Part shown: piece by piece, positions 29,881 to 40,676 of the stretch
Layout of the letters: every line of letters begins with the position of its first letter
Numbering within the stretch: the stretch's first letter is position 1
NCBI RefSeq assembly: GCF_016802725.1
Contig: NC_052668.1
Coordinates: forward strand, 4,105,001 to 4,169,000
Length of the DNA stretch: 64,000 nucleotides
Direction of reading: 5' to 3'
Source of the DNA: Solenopsis invicta
Lineage: Eukaryota; Arthropoda; Insecta; Hymenoptera; Formicidae
The notes under the pieces: model-generated
Told to the model about the DNA's origin: nothing
The model's database searches: none
The model's input: the letters and a program-made list of their open reading frames with translations, nothing else
Program-made: the position numbers and the translations under genes

Positions 29881-30640
29881 ATTTTAGTGAATATGTCCTG
29901 TCGACACGTTGTTGGCGGGGTGAGTGCCACATAACTCAGGTTCTCCCCAGAGGCCTGGGTATACGTAATCGTATTTCCCCTCCGAAGAAAAGAGGGTCAG
30001 ACCCAATTTAGGGCGGGGAGCTCGATAGTGGACATCATCATCGGGTCTCCCGAGGCGTCTAGAGAGATTTAGCAATGGACGGTGGCCGACGAAGAGACCC
30101 TCTCGGACCACAAGTACATCGTGATAGAGATCTTGTTGACACTAAGGAGCAGGGTGCGTGGCAGCGTTAGTGCAATCCCCCAATGGGCGTTGAAGCACAT
30201 GGATGAAAATGCGGCAAAGGCGGCTGCCATAGCCAAGGCTTGGGAGGAGAGTCTGGAACTAGAATAATATGACATCAAGGAGGAGGCGTCATGGTTCAAG
30301 GGCGCTATAACGTAGGTGTGCGATACCTCCATGTCTAGGTGTCGGACGGTACCACCCAAAGATAAGAGGGCTGTTTACTGGTGGATGGCGGAGATTACGG
30401 CCCTAAGACGGAAATGCAACTCTGCGCGTCGTCAGTACACGAGATGCCGTTGGAGAAAGGCCTCCGACAACAACGAAGCGGCCAGACTCCGAGGCAAGAA
30501 AAAGTCCCTGCAAACAGCCGTCACTAAGCTGAAGACTCAAGCATGGGAGAAACTTGGATACTGTCAACAAGGACCCGTGGGAGCGACCATATCGCATGGT
30601 TAGAAACAAGTTTCGGCCGGTGGCGCACAGTGGGATCAAG
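29880..30640 (+). pseudogene. R1-clade LINE endonuclease C-terminus and linker
   Basis: Plus-strand frames read SSIVDIIIGSPEASREI, a stop, then WTVADEETLSDHKYIVIEI (SDH endonuclease motif), then a helical linker and AVYWWMAEITALRRKCNSARRQYTR, a block characteristic of R1-clade elements between endonuclease and RT. Stops at about 30073, 30268 and 30315 break it. The RT does not follow; the sequence changes to AT-rich DNA near 30640. Confidence 0.75.
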
Positions 30641-32239
30641 ATGCATGTTGTCGGAAAAAATTACATAACTTTTTTATTGTATTATAAATAATAAACTTTT
30701 AATTTTTTTTAACTTAAAGATAATGCTTCATTAACATAATATACATTAAGTTTTGAATTATTTTTATAAAAATATAACAATAATTTTATCGAAATTTTTT
30801 GGTTTAAATTTACAAACATACCTTTTAATAATATCTTTACCTTACCTATGTTATATTTAAAATTAGTTTTAACAAATGTTCATAGAAAATCCAAAATGTT
30901 GCCATCGTTAAATAATCTCGTTAAGAATATCTGATAAATTTTAGAATACAAGTAATATAAGTAATATAAGATGAGATATAAGTTGTCAAAATATTTTTCA
31001 TCTTTATGTAGTAAAATATTTTAATGTTGAATTGCTTTATAATAAACATTAAAAAGTTTTGAAATACATACCAAAACAAAAATAATCTACTTTTAAAGAA
31101 ATTTTGTTCACAAAAATTTGAATGCAATATATGTAAAATATATGTACTACATAAAATATAACTCTTTTTCAATCTGACACACTGTTGAAACAACACACGT
31201 CTTATGTCAGATGATACAAATCTAGACGGTAATGTGAAATGACAATCTAGGAAAAAGTTATTCAATTATTTCTTCCTGGCTAGCTCACCATTTTATGTTA
31301 TTGTTGCTCAGAATCAGTATTCGTCTTTCTATTATAGGACGTGCGTTGCTATGTGCAAGCTAAGCTGTGGCATGCGTCATAGATTAAATTAAATAAGTTA
31401 TATTTTATACAACATATTACGCTCTTTTAAATAAAATTTCTCTAAAAACGGATTATTTTTCTTTAGGTATGTATTTCAAAATTTTTAATATGTTAATCAT
31501 AAAGCAATTTTTTAAATATTTTTGCGTATTTTTTATTGCATAAAGATAAAAATACCTCGACACAAATATTCTGAACATCCGGGCCCTAGTTATCACTTTT
31601 ATTACTTGTAATTACTTGTATTCCAGAATAAGTATTGTTGTGTCCGTTCGGCCGAGCTTGAGAAACTGGCTGAATGAAGATTAATCGATCAGACAGAAAA
31701 AACGCGGTCGGCATTTGTTCTGTTTCAGGACGCGGAGCCGTCGAAAGATATTCTGAATAATTTCGGTTTTATTGTACAAAGTCATTTGATTAAAGTCAGT
31801 GTTCCTTTTTATAAAAGAGTGTCTAATCATTTTGTATCGCGCGTTTGTTTTTCCTTTCGCAAGCGTTTTGTGTGCTCATCAAGTACAACAATATTCTTCT
31901 TTCCATCGCAAGACGTATTAAGTAGATTATTTTGATACGTATTTCAAAAATTTTACTATATTTATCTTAAAGTAATTTAATATTTAATGCTTTTGTATAA
32001 AGATCAAAATATCTCGACATATTTCATATTATCACTTTATTATTTGTATTCCAGAATTGATCAAGTATTGTCAAAGTTTATTTATCACTTAACAATAACA
32101 ACGTGAAACTTTGTCAATTTCTCGTGAACATTTGTCCAAATTAATTTTAACTAATAACTATAATATTGATAAGACAAAATATTATTAAAAGATACGTTTG
32201 CAAACTTAAAATCAGATGATCTAGAGAAAATAATTGGAG
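30641..32239. repeat. AT-rich non-coding DNA with three related ~135-bp segments
   Basis: No gene. Segments at about 30940-31075 (inverted), 31455-31640 and 31935-32070 resemble each other (tatgtatttcaaaatttt, ataaagataaaaatacctcgaca, ttacttgtattccagaat). The first two may be inverted ends of a small element. Coding potential is negligible. Confidence 0.55.
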
Positions 32240-34480
32240 AAATTCAGAGACATTTTCTTTAACAATTAAAAAAAAATGGCAAGACAGTCAGAGAAAAACT
32301 GAAAGATTCATATCAAAAAATAGAGATTGGCTAAATAAAATGTTCAGGGTACATTTCGAAAAAATTGAATCTAATTTGCAAAACTCTACTCTTTGTACTG
32401 AACCTCCGACAAAGAAAGAATTAAGAAGACCTCAAAAATTGTTTGAACAATGTTGCGATCGAGCCAAACAATATAAGGCAAAATACCTCAGTAAAACTTT
32501 TCCTGTTCAGTAATTAAATATGGCTATTAAAAAAATATTAGGTACAAATATACCACAAAAATATATTGATAATCATAAAACATTAGCAATGATAACAAAT
32601 GCGGATTTAAGCAAACATCAACATGAAGTTATTTAAAAAACATTGAAAATAAGCGGTTTTGACATATTTCCTCCTTATAAGAAAGTATCAGAAGTTAAAA
32701 AAAATTTTACTTTGATGAAATTAAAATCACTAAACCAAAAACTAAAATAAATCTCCAAAATTTATTAGACCATACCGTTAATAGGATTTTCAAAACTTTT
32801 AATGAAAAAACTATTTCTGATATTACGGAAGAGGAATTGATTTTGATATGGAAATGGGGATGTGACGGATTTTTTAATCAAAATGAATATAAGCGGAATT
32901 TCTCAATGGATTCAAAAGAAATGTCTGATACTTGGTGTCTACAGTGCCGATTCAAACAATTTCAAATAACAATTTTGAGAAACAGTTTTGGCAAAATTCA
33001 CGTCCGTCATCTCCAAGGTTTCGTAGACCCATTTAGTTTAAATTTGCAAAAAAAAAAAACATCTGAACTGATAATAAAAACCGTGAAATACATTGAAGAT
33101 AAAATTTCTAAATTACATAAAACGATAGTAACTGTATTTGGACGTACATTTAAACTGAAACATAATTTATTGTGCACAATGATTGATGGAAAGACATCTC
33201 AGTCACTCTCTAACACAAAATCATCATTAATTTGTTATATTTGTACAGCAACTCTTCGAAAAATGAGTGATCTTAACGAAATAAACAAAAATCTTATAAT
33301 AATAATGCTTTAAAAGTCGGTTTTTCTCCTTTACATGCGCGTATTAAATTTATGGAATGCATTCTTCAATTGCTTATAATTTATCATTTAAAAAATGGTC
33401 AACTAAAAAAGAAACAAAATTTGATAAAGAACAAAATAAAAAGAGAATTTAGAAGGAATTTCCCATACTGGTCTTAGAATAGCCCAGATAGCACACAATA
33501 TTTATGATAAATATTAATAAATATATATCATTAATATTTTTTATAAATATTATAGAAATATTTTATACATATTTTATATATATGACGGAAAAAGATTATA
33601 AAAATCTTTATCAAAAATATTGTTAAAATATTTTCTAAAATATTAGTCGCGATTTGGATGGGTGACCGCTTCGGAATTTCCGAAAAAAATTCCTAAGAAT
33701 GGAATTTTTTTGCGAAAATTGTTTTTGAAAATATAGAAATATTGTTTTACTCATTGGGATTATGTGGTGTAATATAATATTTATGCGGATATTTTGAACA
33801 TTTTCAAATAATTATCATAAATCATAAATATTTTTAAAACATTTATGATCAGTCCAATCTACGGCCATAAAAACATTTATTAAATGTTTTGATAAATGTT
33901 TATAAAATATTAAAATAAATATTATAAATATTTAGTAAATATTTTATAAATATTTTGTGCTATCTGGGAGATATGGTGCATCAATGGAAATACCAATGAT
34001 GGTAACACTTTACGTCGTTTCTTTTCTCAACCAAAATTAGCAGCAAAGATCATAAGAATCATGAGGATTTAATTAAACATTTTTCGGTGATATTAGAAGT
34101 CATAACATGCATTGCCGCTATTGATAGCCAAAAGTTTGGCAAATATGCTTATGATACTGTAAAGTTATTTGTCGACTTATATGACTAATACTATATGCCA
34201 GTAACTTTTCATAAAGTACTACTTTGGCAAAGAAATTATTAACGCAGCAGTACTCCCCATTGGCTTGTTACCCGAAGAAGCACACGAAGCACGGAACAAA
34301 AATTACAGAATATATCGAATGCACCATTCAAGAAAAATTAGTCGTACAGCTACAAATAAAGATGTGCTTCATCAATTATTGATTTTATTTGATCCACATT
34401 TATTTACTTTACGAAAAAAAATTCCAAAGAATGCTTTACCGTTAAGTGAAGATGCTAAAACACTTTTAAAAAATGTATAA
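32240..34480 (+). pseudogene. RAG1/Transib-like transposase remnant
   Basis: Broken plus-strand frames run in a consistent order: an N-terminal helical block (CTEPPTKKELRRPQKLFEQC, 32395-32460); KWGCDGFFNQNEYK (32850); LLCTMIDGKTSQS and CYICTATLRKM (33170-33270); RREFRRNF-like at 33440; NTNDGNTLRRFFSQ (about 33984-34030); QKFGKYAYDTVKLFVDLY (34130-34190); PEEAHEARNKNYRIYRMHHSRKISR (34265-34345). This order and the C-D-G, I-D-G and E-x-x-x-x-R-N-K motifs match the catalytic D, D and E regions shared by Transib transposases and RAG1. Frameshifts, stops and the nested element 33483-33968 make it non-functional. Confidence 0.6.
33483..33968. mobile_element. CCCA-family TIR element nested in the RAG1/Transib-like remnant
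   Basis: 486 bp with the ends CCCAGATAGCACACAATATT and the complement of TTTTGTGCTATCTGGG, flanked by AG on both sides (33481-33482 and 33969-33970). The disrupted reading frame continues on both sides. It includes the 5S-like block gatttggatgggtgaccgc (33651-33669). AT-rich, no ORF. Confidence 0.8.
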
Positions 34481-34492
34481 ATTAAATAATAA

Positions 34493-34961
34493 CCCAGATA
34501 GCCAAATAATTGCAAGTTGTCGACAACTTGTCACAAATATTCATATTAGTTGTCAGCAAAGCAACAGAAGGGGGTATCCTCTTACCATTACGTTCTTGCC
34601 AGCAATAGTTTTTAAAATATAATACCAGCAAGTTTCCAATAACTTATCAGCATTATACTTATTACAAGTTATAAATGGGAATTGTTGCTCACATGTTGCT
34701 GTTATGTTGCTCGCAGATTGCTATAAACAATTTTTAAAATATAGTAATGGCAAGTTCTAAACACAACTTACCACAATATATAATAATAACACAGATTGAC
34801 TTCAATAATTTTTCTCGACAATAAAACTCAGCATATTGATACTAAATTGACTAAAACATTTTTGTCGCATTAAATAAAAGGCAACGTAATAGCAATTAAC
34901 AAGCAATTTAATCTGCGCAATGATTTGCTTTAGATTGAGTTATCACGTTTTGCTATCTGGG
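34493..34961. mobile_element. CCCA-family TIR element, second type
   Basis: 469 bp with the ends CCCAGATAGCCAAATAATTG and the complement of TTTGCTATCTGGG, flanked by AA (34491-34492 and 34962-34963). The internal sequence (caagttgtcgacaacttg palindrome, cagcaatagtttttaaaatata) differs from the 33483 copy, so the two share only the ends. It follows the transposase remnant after 12 bases. Confidence 0.75.
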
Positions 34962-35088
34962 AAGAAGCATAGGGAAACGCTCGTATTGTGAATAAACACA
35001 GAGTAATAATATTAAACGATCAAATTAACGAGCCAAATTGATTTAATTCAAGATTTAAATTACGATAATATAATAAAGAAATAATTAG

Positions 35089-35155
35089 GAACGTTTCGGC
35101 TTTACTTAGCCTTCATCAGCCTATTAAATTTAAATATAATACAGTTAAACGTTTA
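35089..35155 (-). ncRNA. Hammerhead ribozyme motif, left end of the Penelope element
   Basis: On the minus strand the order is AAACGTTT (candidate stem III and cleavage side), CTGATGA (35113-35119), the hairpin AGGCTAAGTAAAGCC (stem II with a short loop), then GAAAC (35093-35097) and GTTCC. CUGAUGA and GAAA are the invariant catalytic core of hammerhead ribozymes, and Penelope-like elements are known to carry them in their terminal repeats. Stem I pairing is weak by eye. Confidence 0.65.
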
Positions 35156-35299
35156 TTTTTTTACAAAAGAATTTTTTCTTTTTTGTTTTGAATATCTAAA
35201 GATGACAATTTTCTCTAAATTATCTTTTAAAATTATCGTGTGTGTGTCGCATACCGTCTGTGATTTTTTTTATGGCGAACGGGCAATCTCATGCATCAG

Positions 35300-35440
35300 A
35301 TGTTATGTGTGTGTGTGCGTGTGCATGTGTGTGCGTGTGTGCGTGTGCGTGTGTGCGTGTGCGTGCGCGTGCGTATGCGTGTGCGTGCGTGTGCGTGTGC
35401 GTGTGCGGGCGTGTGTGCGTGCGTGCGCGCGCATAAATTT
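35300..35440 (+). repeat. (GT)n/(GC)n microsatellite in the left terminal segment
   Basis: About 130 bp of gtgtgtgcgtgtgcgtg. The inverted counterpart (CA/CG)n lies at 39028-39133. The long open frames reported by simple translation here are low-complexity artefacts. Confidence 0.9.
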
Positions 35441-35462
35441 GAGAATTTACTAGGAATTTTCG

Positions 35463-35784
35463 ATGAAAACTTCTAAAAATAAAGATTTTTTTATCTTTAG
35501 ATACACCGATGATATAAAAAAAGAGTTGTTTACTTGCTCTTTTAACCTATTCAACTCTCTTCCTGAATATATCCTGAAAGACATAATTGAACACCATTCA
35601 ACATCATTTTTCATATTTTATAAAAAACAATACACAGAGCACAAAAACAAGTTCAATTGGATGTTACATTTGCATTACTCGGAAAGAATTAACAAAATTA
35701 AGCCAATAACTTATGTTGGATTTCAGTATATTAACAAATTTGATACATTTAGATATGCTCACAATGGACTCAATTCGAATGTTG
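35463..35784 (+). pseudogene. Possible 5' coding portion of the Penelope element
   Basis: A frame of about 105 codons (TSKNKDFFIFRYTDDIKKELFTCSFNLFNSL, ..FQYINKFDTFRYAHNG) lies between the left terminal segment and the CCCA-type insertion, in the same orientation as the RT. I recognise no motif. Position suggests N-terminal Penelope coding sequence, but chance or another insertion is possible. Confidence 0.3.
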
Positions 35785-36948
35785 TTGATAATTACATTTT
35801 GATTGCAAAACATTGCTGCAATATTGCTGGAAGATTGCAGCAACATTAAGATGTCCGCTTTTTAAAATATTGCATTGAAACATCCCATTTTTCCAAAATA
35901 TTCACATAAATATTATTACACCACATAATTCCAATAAATAAAACAATATTTGTGTTACATTTTTAAAAACATTTTTCGCAAAAAAAAAATCTCGGGAATC
36001 TTTTTCGGAATTTTTCAAGTGATCACCCAAGTCGCGACTCCGGTGAACGTTGCTTGACCTCTGTGATCGCTGCGAACTGATCCGTGATGATGACCTGTGA
36101 ACACTTTATGCTGATATGTGTATATAATTGGTAGATCAGGTCAATACACGTTATCGAAAAAATAAAATATGTATAATTAAAGCACAGTATTTATATAAAC
36201 AAATTTAAAATTATAGTCTTTTTTTACTAATTTCGTAAATACAAAATAGCATTTGGAATAACTTTTCTGTTATTTGTTTATATAAGAATGTAATTAGAAA
36301 AAATATATATCAATATATAATACAATAATTAAATTAAATATAAAAAAAATTTTATTAAAAAAACAATTAAAAAATATTGTTTGTTTATTGAGTTGTAGAT
36401 TGAGGTTTTTTGATATGTGGACCTATTTCGTCTATTGATATAAATATTTATGTTTCTTAACAATACTATGATGCACACAGCACCACGAGACCGCATGCCT
36501 TTTTCTAGACGTCTTAGAGTCAACATTTGAAGGATGTGCAGACGTCTATGCAAAGTCGATTTGCAGTCAACTCTAAAAGCCTGACTTAGATGAATCGACA
36601 CTTACAGTCGACATATGGATGGTTGTGCAGCTAAGGAAAGTAGAGATTAAGCGGAAAATTTAGTAACGTCGCCCGATCTTAGTTTGCTAAATGCGGATGA
36701 ATAATTATGGATGAGTTAAATTAATATATTATTATACGCAAATATTCTATTTTGGCTCTTTATTGCCATTACTTTAGTAAAAAATTATGATATTGCAATG
36801 TTTCCAGAATATTACTGGCATATGCCATGCGATGCTGCAGGCATATTGTTAATTTATGTTTCTGCAATGTCTCCGTAATATTATATATTGCAATTTGCAA
36901 CATTGCAACATTGCTGCAATGTTGCTGCAATTTTCTGTGCTGTATGGG
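35785..36948. mobile_element. CCCA-family TIR element inserted in the Penelope element, left end unclear
   Basis: The right end reads AATTGCAGC.. in inverted sense as CCCATACAGCACAGAAAATT, adjoining the resumed Penelope frame at about 36950. The left part (35800-35850) has related sequence (cattgctgcaatattgctgg, attgcagcaac) but no CCCA terminus. The centre has the 5S-like block 36016-36060 and sequence inverted relative to 33680-33800 (ttcgcaaaaaaaa, ttaca-ccacataattcc). The boundary near 35785 is approximate. Confidence 0.55.
36016..36060 (-). ncRNA. 5S rRNA-like segment, diverged copy
   Basis: On the minus strand AGGTCAAGCAACGTTC is followed by GTCGCGACTTGGGTGATCAC; the second block is diverged from the GGATGGGTGACCGC of the other copies. 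Flanking sequence (gatcgctgcgaactgatcc, tagatcaggtcaata) also matches the 22065 copy, so the two are one family. Confidence 0.6.
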
Positions 36949-36959
36949 ATTATGCATGA

Positions 36960-37870
36960 AGAGAGCCACATCAGAATTTTGTAAATTAAATCCGAATGTT
37001 ATATTTACACGTGCAGACAAAGATAATATCACTGTAGCAATGGACATATTAGACTACATCAACAATGGAACAACTCCTCCATGACAAAGAAACGATAATC
37101 AAAAATAATCCCATAAAAAAAGTAGAAAAAGATCTAAATACGTCAATAAGAAGGTGGTATGACAAAGATTTTATTTCTAAACAATCCTACTTCTCTCTCC
37201 ATTTAAGTGATTCCACAATTCCAAAAGCTTTTGGCTTTCCTAAAGTACATAAAGAGAATTTTCCTTCTAGAATTATTGTCTTCTTGGTAAACACGGCTCT
37301 TTATCCAATTGCTAAATTCTTACATAAGATCATCAACAATAGCTTATCCTTTGATTCTAGACAAGTCTATAATAGTTTCGATATCGCGAGGTCTCTATCG
37401 GGAATAAAAATTAGAGAAGAATATTGTTTAGTATCTTTGGGTGCGAAATCCCTATTTACAAATATTCCTCTGGATTTGGCAATGGACAGTATTCGCAGGA
37501 AATGGTCGTTAATAAAGAATAATACAAAGATTCCATTTGATGAATTTATATTTGCTTTAAAATTTATACTGACTTCCACGTTTTTTACTTTCAATAACGT
37601 TTTTTTACATACAGACTTTTGGTACACCAATGGGATCGCCCTTATCACCCATTATAGCGAACATTGTGTTGCACGATTTAGAAGAAAAAGCGTTAAAGTC
37701 AATAAATTTAGAAATACTGTTTTACTATCGTTATGTTGACAACATTGTTATGGCAGCACCTGCAAACTCACTCAATTTTATTCTTTAGACGTTTAACAGT
37801 TTTCATAATAGATTGCAATTCACCATTGAATTAGAACAGGAGCCTAAGTTTTTTGGACCTTTCATTAAAA
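36960..37870 (+). pseudogene. Penelope-like reverse transcriptase
   Basis: The frame begins RATSEFCKLNPNVIFTRADKDNITVAM, the N-terminal Penelope signature (normally R-A-D-K-G-N). Then come FGFPKVHKENFPSRIIV, FLHKIINNS and CLVSLGAKSLFTNIPLDLA (motif A, where the usual SLDV is SLGA, so the Asp is lost). A shift at about 37615 leads to GTPMGSPLSPIIANIVL (motif B) and YRYVDNIVMAAP (37721-37760; motif C, YVDD changed to YVDN). Two catalytic Asp changes plus frameshifts rule out activity. Confidence 0.85.
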
Positions 37871-38270
37871 ATAACCGACAATACAATCATTACTGATTGG
37901 TTCCATAAAAAAACTATTTCTGGTCGTTATTTATCATTTTTTTCTCACCACTCAATATGCCACAAAATTGGAAAAATCTACAGTATGCCACAAAATTGGA
38001 AAAATCTACAGTATGGTGGATAGAACGCTAATGCTATCTTACCCTATTTTCCAACAAAAAAATTTGGAATTAATTATTGGACTATTTAAAAAAAAATGGA
38101 TATTCTCTGGAATTTATTTTCAAATATATTAAAACAAGAATAAAAAATTTATTCAATACAAAAATGGCACCCATCATCATTAAAGACACAAATAATCAAG
38201 ACGAGAGAAAAAAGATGAGAACACAAAAAAATTCATTGTCTCTTACATTCGAAGTATTTCTGAAAGAACA
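37871..38270 (+). pseudogene. Penelope linker between RT and endonuclease
   Basis: Fragmentary frames follow the RT; no intact domain is seen. A 24-bp direct repeat (tatgccacaaaattggaaaaatctacag) occurs twice at 37968-38015. A 68-codon frame at 38077-38283 (YLKKNGYSLEFIFKYIKTRIKNLF) has the helical basic character expected of the RT-endonuclease linker. Confidence 0.45.
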
Positions 38271-38276
38271 ACATCT

Positions 38277-38640
38277 TTGTTAGACAAAAATACATTTACA
38301 ATTGGCTACAGATGCATAAACAAAATTAACAATTTCATCAAAGCACATAAAGACAAAACGAAGAGTGACTGCAGTAGCAATGTCATTTATAAGATTTTTT
38401 GTAATAATTGCGATGCCACATATGTAGGGCAGACGAAAAGACAGTTGAGGACTAAAGCAAAAGAGCATATTAATAATATAAAACTTGATCCTTCAAAACA
38501 CTCAGTCATAACAAAACTATAGAATATTTTTTGACCATTCCTTCAATTGGAAGGAAATAAAAATTCTTGTCACCGAAGAAAATTACCAAAAGAGATTAAT
38601 TTCGGAAATGATACATATAAAACAGCAAACGGACTAAACT
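38277..38640 (+). pseudogene. Penelope GIY-YIG endonuclease
   Basis: The frame contains CSSNVIYKIFCNNCDATYVGQTKRQLRTKAKEH, the GIY-YIG nuclease motif (here I-Y-K...T-Y-V-G) preceded by the C-x-x-C zinc-binding pair usual in Penelope EN domains, with the basic K-R-x-L-R-T-K helix. The frame stops at 38520; downstream sequence to 38640 reads FFDHSFNWKEIKILV in another frame, the expected continuation. The domain nicks target DNA. A stop or shift at 38520 breaks it. Confidence 0.8.
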
Positions 38641-39027
38641 CACAGAATGACACAGACTTCCTTCATGACTCTTATTTCTGTTTACTTGACTCGCTTAATG
38701 ATAACACAAATATACGTTACTGACTTCTGCTCCAACAGTTCTGCCTCACTTGTGCTCCGTCTGTCTCAGCAACAAGACCATCGACGATGGCGAACGTCTA
38801 TATAATTACTGTTCGAATACTTTTTCAAGTAAGCCTTTTAATTTATTTACGGCAAAAAATAAATTTACAATTCATATAAAATAATAACTCCATGGTCAAC
38901 ACACAGAGAACAAACGTGGCAAATACTACGCTTGTAAAATAAACTTACATACGAAGCCGTGAGTGATGTCGTAAGTCTTCATCATGTAAGGAGAAAAAAA
39001 GTTGTGCTGCTTGGAAGACTTAACACT

Positions 39028-39133
39028 TGCACACACACGCACGCACGCACACACACGCACACGCACGCACACACACGCACACGCGCACACGCGCACACGC
39101 GCACACGCGCACACACACACACACACACACATA
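39028..39133 (+). repeat. (CA)n/(CG)n microsatellite in the right terminal segment
   Basis: Inverted counterpart of 35300-35440; cacacacgcacgcac repeated. Useful as an arm landmark. Confidence 0.9.
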
Positions 39134-39300
39134 ACATCTGATGCACGAGATTGCCCGTTTGCCATCAAGAAAATCACAGACGGTATGCGACACACACACA
39201 CGATAATTTTAAAAGATAATTTAGAGAAAATTGTCATCTTTAGATATTCAAAACAAAAAGAAAAAAATTCTTTTGTAAAAAAAATGAACTTTTAACTGTA

Positions 39301-40622
39301 CGAGGTGTGTTCAAAAAGTATCGCGAATGTTGAATTTTCGCGGGTTACGTATATTCGAATTTCGATCTTTTTGTGGCGTTATGTTGGTACTCATGTCTCT
39401 CACTTATGCCGACAAGCTCGGCCATTTTGAATGTTCACTTAATTGTTGACAGCTGCTTTGCTTGCACGTGTTTTGGATCGTCTTCGATTTTTACCTATTC
39501 AAAAAAATGGATCAAAGAACCTGTATCAAATTTTGTGTGAAAAACGAAATTAAGTGCGCGGATGCATTCCGAATGTTGATTGTGGCATACGGAGAAGCTA
39601 CCTTGGACCGAAGCAACGTTTATCGGTGGTACAAAATGTTCTCAGAAGGCCGAGAAGATGTGAACGACGAAGAGCGTGCCGGACGCCCGAGCACTTCAAC
39701 AACAGACGAAAAAATTAATGAAGTGGAGAAAATGGTATTGGCCAATCGTCGAATCACCGTTAGAGAAGTTGCTGAGGACCTAAACATATCGATTGGCTCG
39801 TGCCATTCGATTTTTATCAATGATTTGGGCATGAGACGGGTCGCCGCGAAATTCGTACCAAAATTGCTCAATTGCGACCAAAAACAGCATCGCATGAACA
39901 TTGCTAATGAGATGTTGGACTCTGTCCGCGACGACCCAAATTTGCTCCAGAGGGTCATAACTGGTGACGAATCGTGGGTTTATGGTTATGACGTGGAAAC
40001 CAAAGCTCAATCATCTCAATGGAAGCTGCCGCACGAACCAAGACCGAAAAAAGCGCGCCAAGTTCGGTCGAATGTGAAAGTTTTGCTGACAGTTTTCTTC
40101 GATTGCAGGGGCGTGGTGCATCATGAGTTCTTGCCACAGGGTAGAACGGTCAATAAGGAATATTACCTGCAAGTTATGCGCAATTTGCGCGAAGCAATCC
40201 GCCAGAAACGCCCGGATTTGTGGAAGAACAAAAATTGGCTTTTGCACCACGATAACGCCCCTGCTCACACATCGTTGCTTGTGCGCGACTTTTTGGCCAA
40301 AAACAACACACTAATGATGCCGCAGCCACCGTATTCCCCAGATCTGGCCCCCTGTGACTTTTTCTTGTTCCCTAAACTGAAGAGGCCCATGAAAGGACGA
40401 CGTTACGCTACGCTTGACGAGATAAAGACGGCATCGAAGGAGGAGCTGAACAAGATAAAAAAAAATGATTTTTTGAAGTGCTTCGAAGATTGGAAAAACC
40501 GTTGGCACAAGTGTATAATATCTCATGGGGATTACTTTGAAGGGGACAAAATAGATATTCATGAATAAATAAATAATTTTTGAAAAAACACAAAATTCGC
40601 GATACTTTTTGAACACACCTCG
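39301..40622 (+). mobile_element. Full-length mariner element
   Basis: 1322 bp with matching terminal inverted repeats (CGAGGTGTGTTCAAAAAG, continuing TATCGCGAAT; about 28 bp identical) and TA on both sides (39299-39300 and 40623-40624). Length and structure are those of a complete mariner. It sits inside the right-hand hammerhead motif of the Penelope element, between the cleavage-side strand and CTGATGA. Confidence 0.95.
39507..40568 (+). CDS. Mariner transposase, apparently intact
   Basis: 353 codons from the ATG at 39507 (MDQRTCIKFC); the longer upstream reading adds 15 unlikely residues. Residues 1-110 form the paired-type DNA-binding region with two helix-turn-helix motifs (VAEDLNISIGSCHSI in the second). 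The catalytic core has D154 in ITGDESWVYGYD, D249 in HHDNAPAHT and D284 in YSPDLAPCDFFLF, a DD34D triad with family spacing. The linker region reads VPKLLNCDQKQHR. No stop or frameshift is present and the C-terminus ends GDYFEGDKIDIHE. It acts on its own terminal repeats by cut and paste in the nucleus. Activity is inferred from integrity only. Confidence 0.95.
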   Translation: MDQRTCIKFCVKNEIKCADAFRMLIVAYGEATLDRSNVYRWYKMFSEGREDVNDEERAGRPSTSTTDEKINEVEKMVLANRRITVREVAEDLNISIGSCHSIFINDLGMRRVAAKFVPKLLNCDQKQHRMNIANEMLDSVRDDPNLLQRVITGDESWVYGYDVETKAQSSQWKLPHEPRPKKARQVRSNVKVLLTVFFDCRGVVHHEFLPQGRTVNKEYYLQVMRNLREAIRQKRPDLWKNKNWLLHHDNAPAHTSLLVRDFLAKNNTLMMPQPPYSPDLAPCDFFLFPKLKRPMKGRRYATLDEIKTASKEELNKIKKNDFLKCFEDWKNRWHKCIISHGDYFEGDKIDIHE

Positions 40623-40639
40623 TATTATATTTTAATTTA

Positions 40640-40676
40640 ATAGGCTGATGAAGGCTAAACAAAGCCAAAACGTTCT
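40640..40676 (+). ncRNA. Hammerhead ribozyme core, right end of the Penelope element, mutated
   Basis: CTGATGA (40645-40651), stem II aggctaaacaaagcc, then AAAAC where GAAAC is expected. The G-to-A change removes an invariant core base, and the mariner at 39301-40622 separates the core from the upstream strand. It is therefore expected to be inactive. It is the inverted counterpart of the motif at 35089-35155. Confidence 0.65.

Noticed and set aside
35202..35476. Three overlapping plus-strand ORFs of 61-83 codons rich in Cys, Val and Arg
   Set aside because: They are translations of a GT/GC microsatellite in three frames; the same occurs inverted at 38959-39295. No coding evidence.
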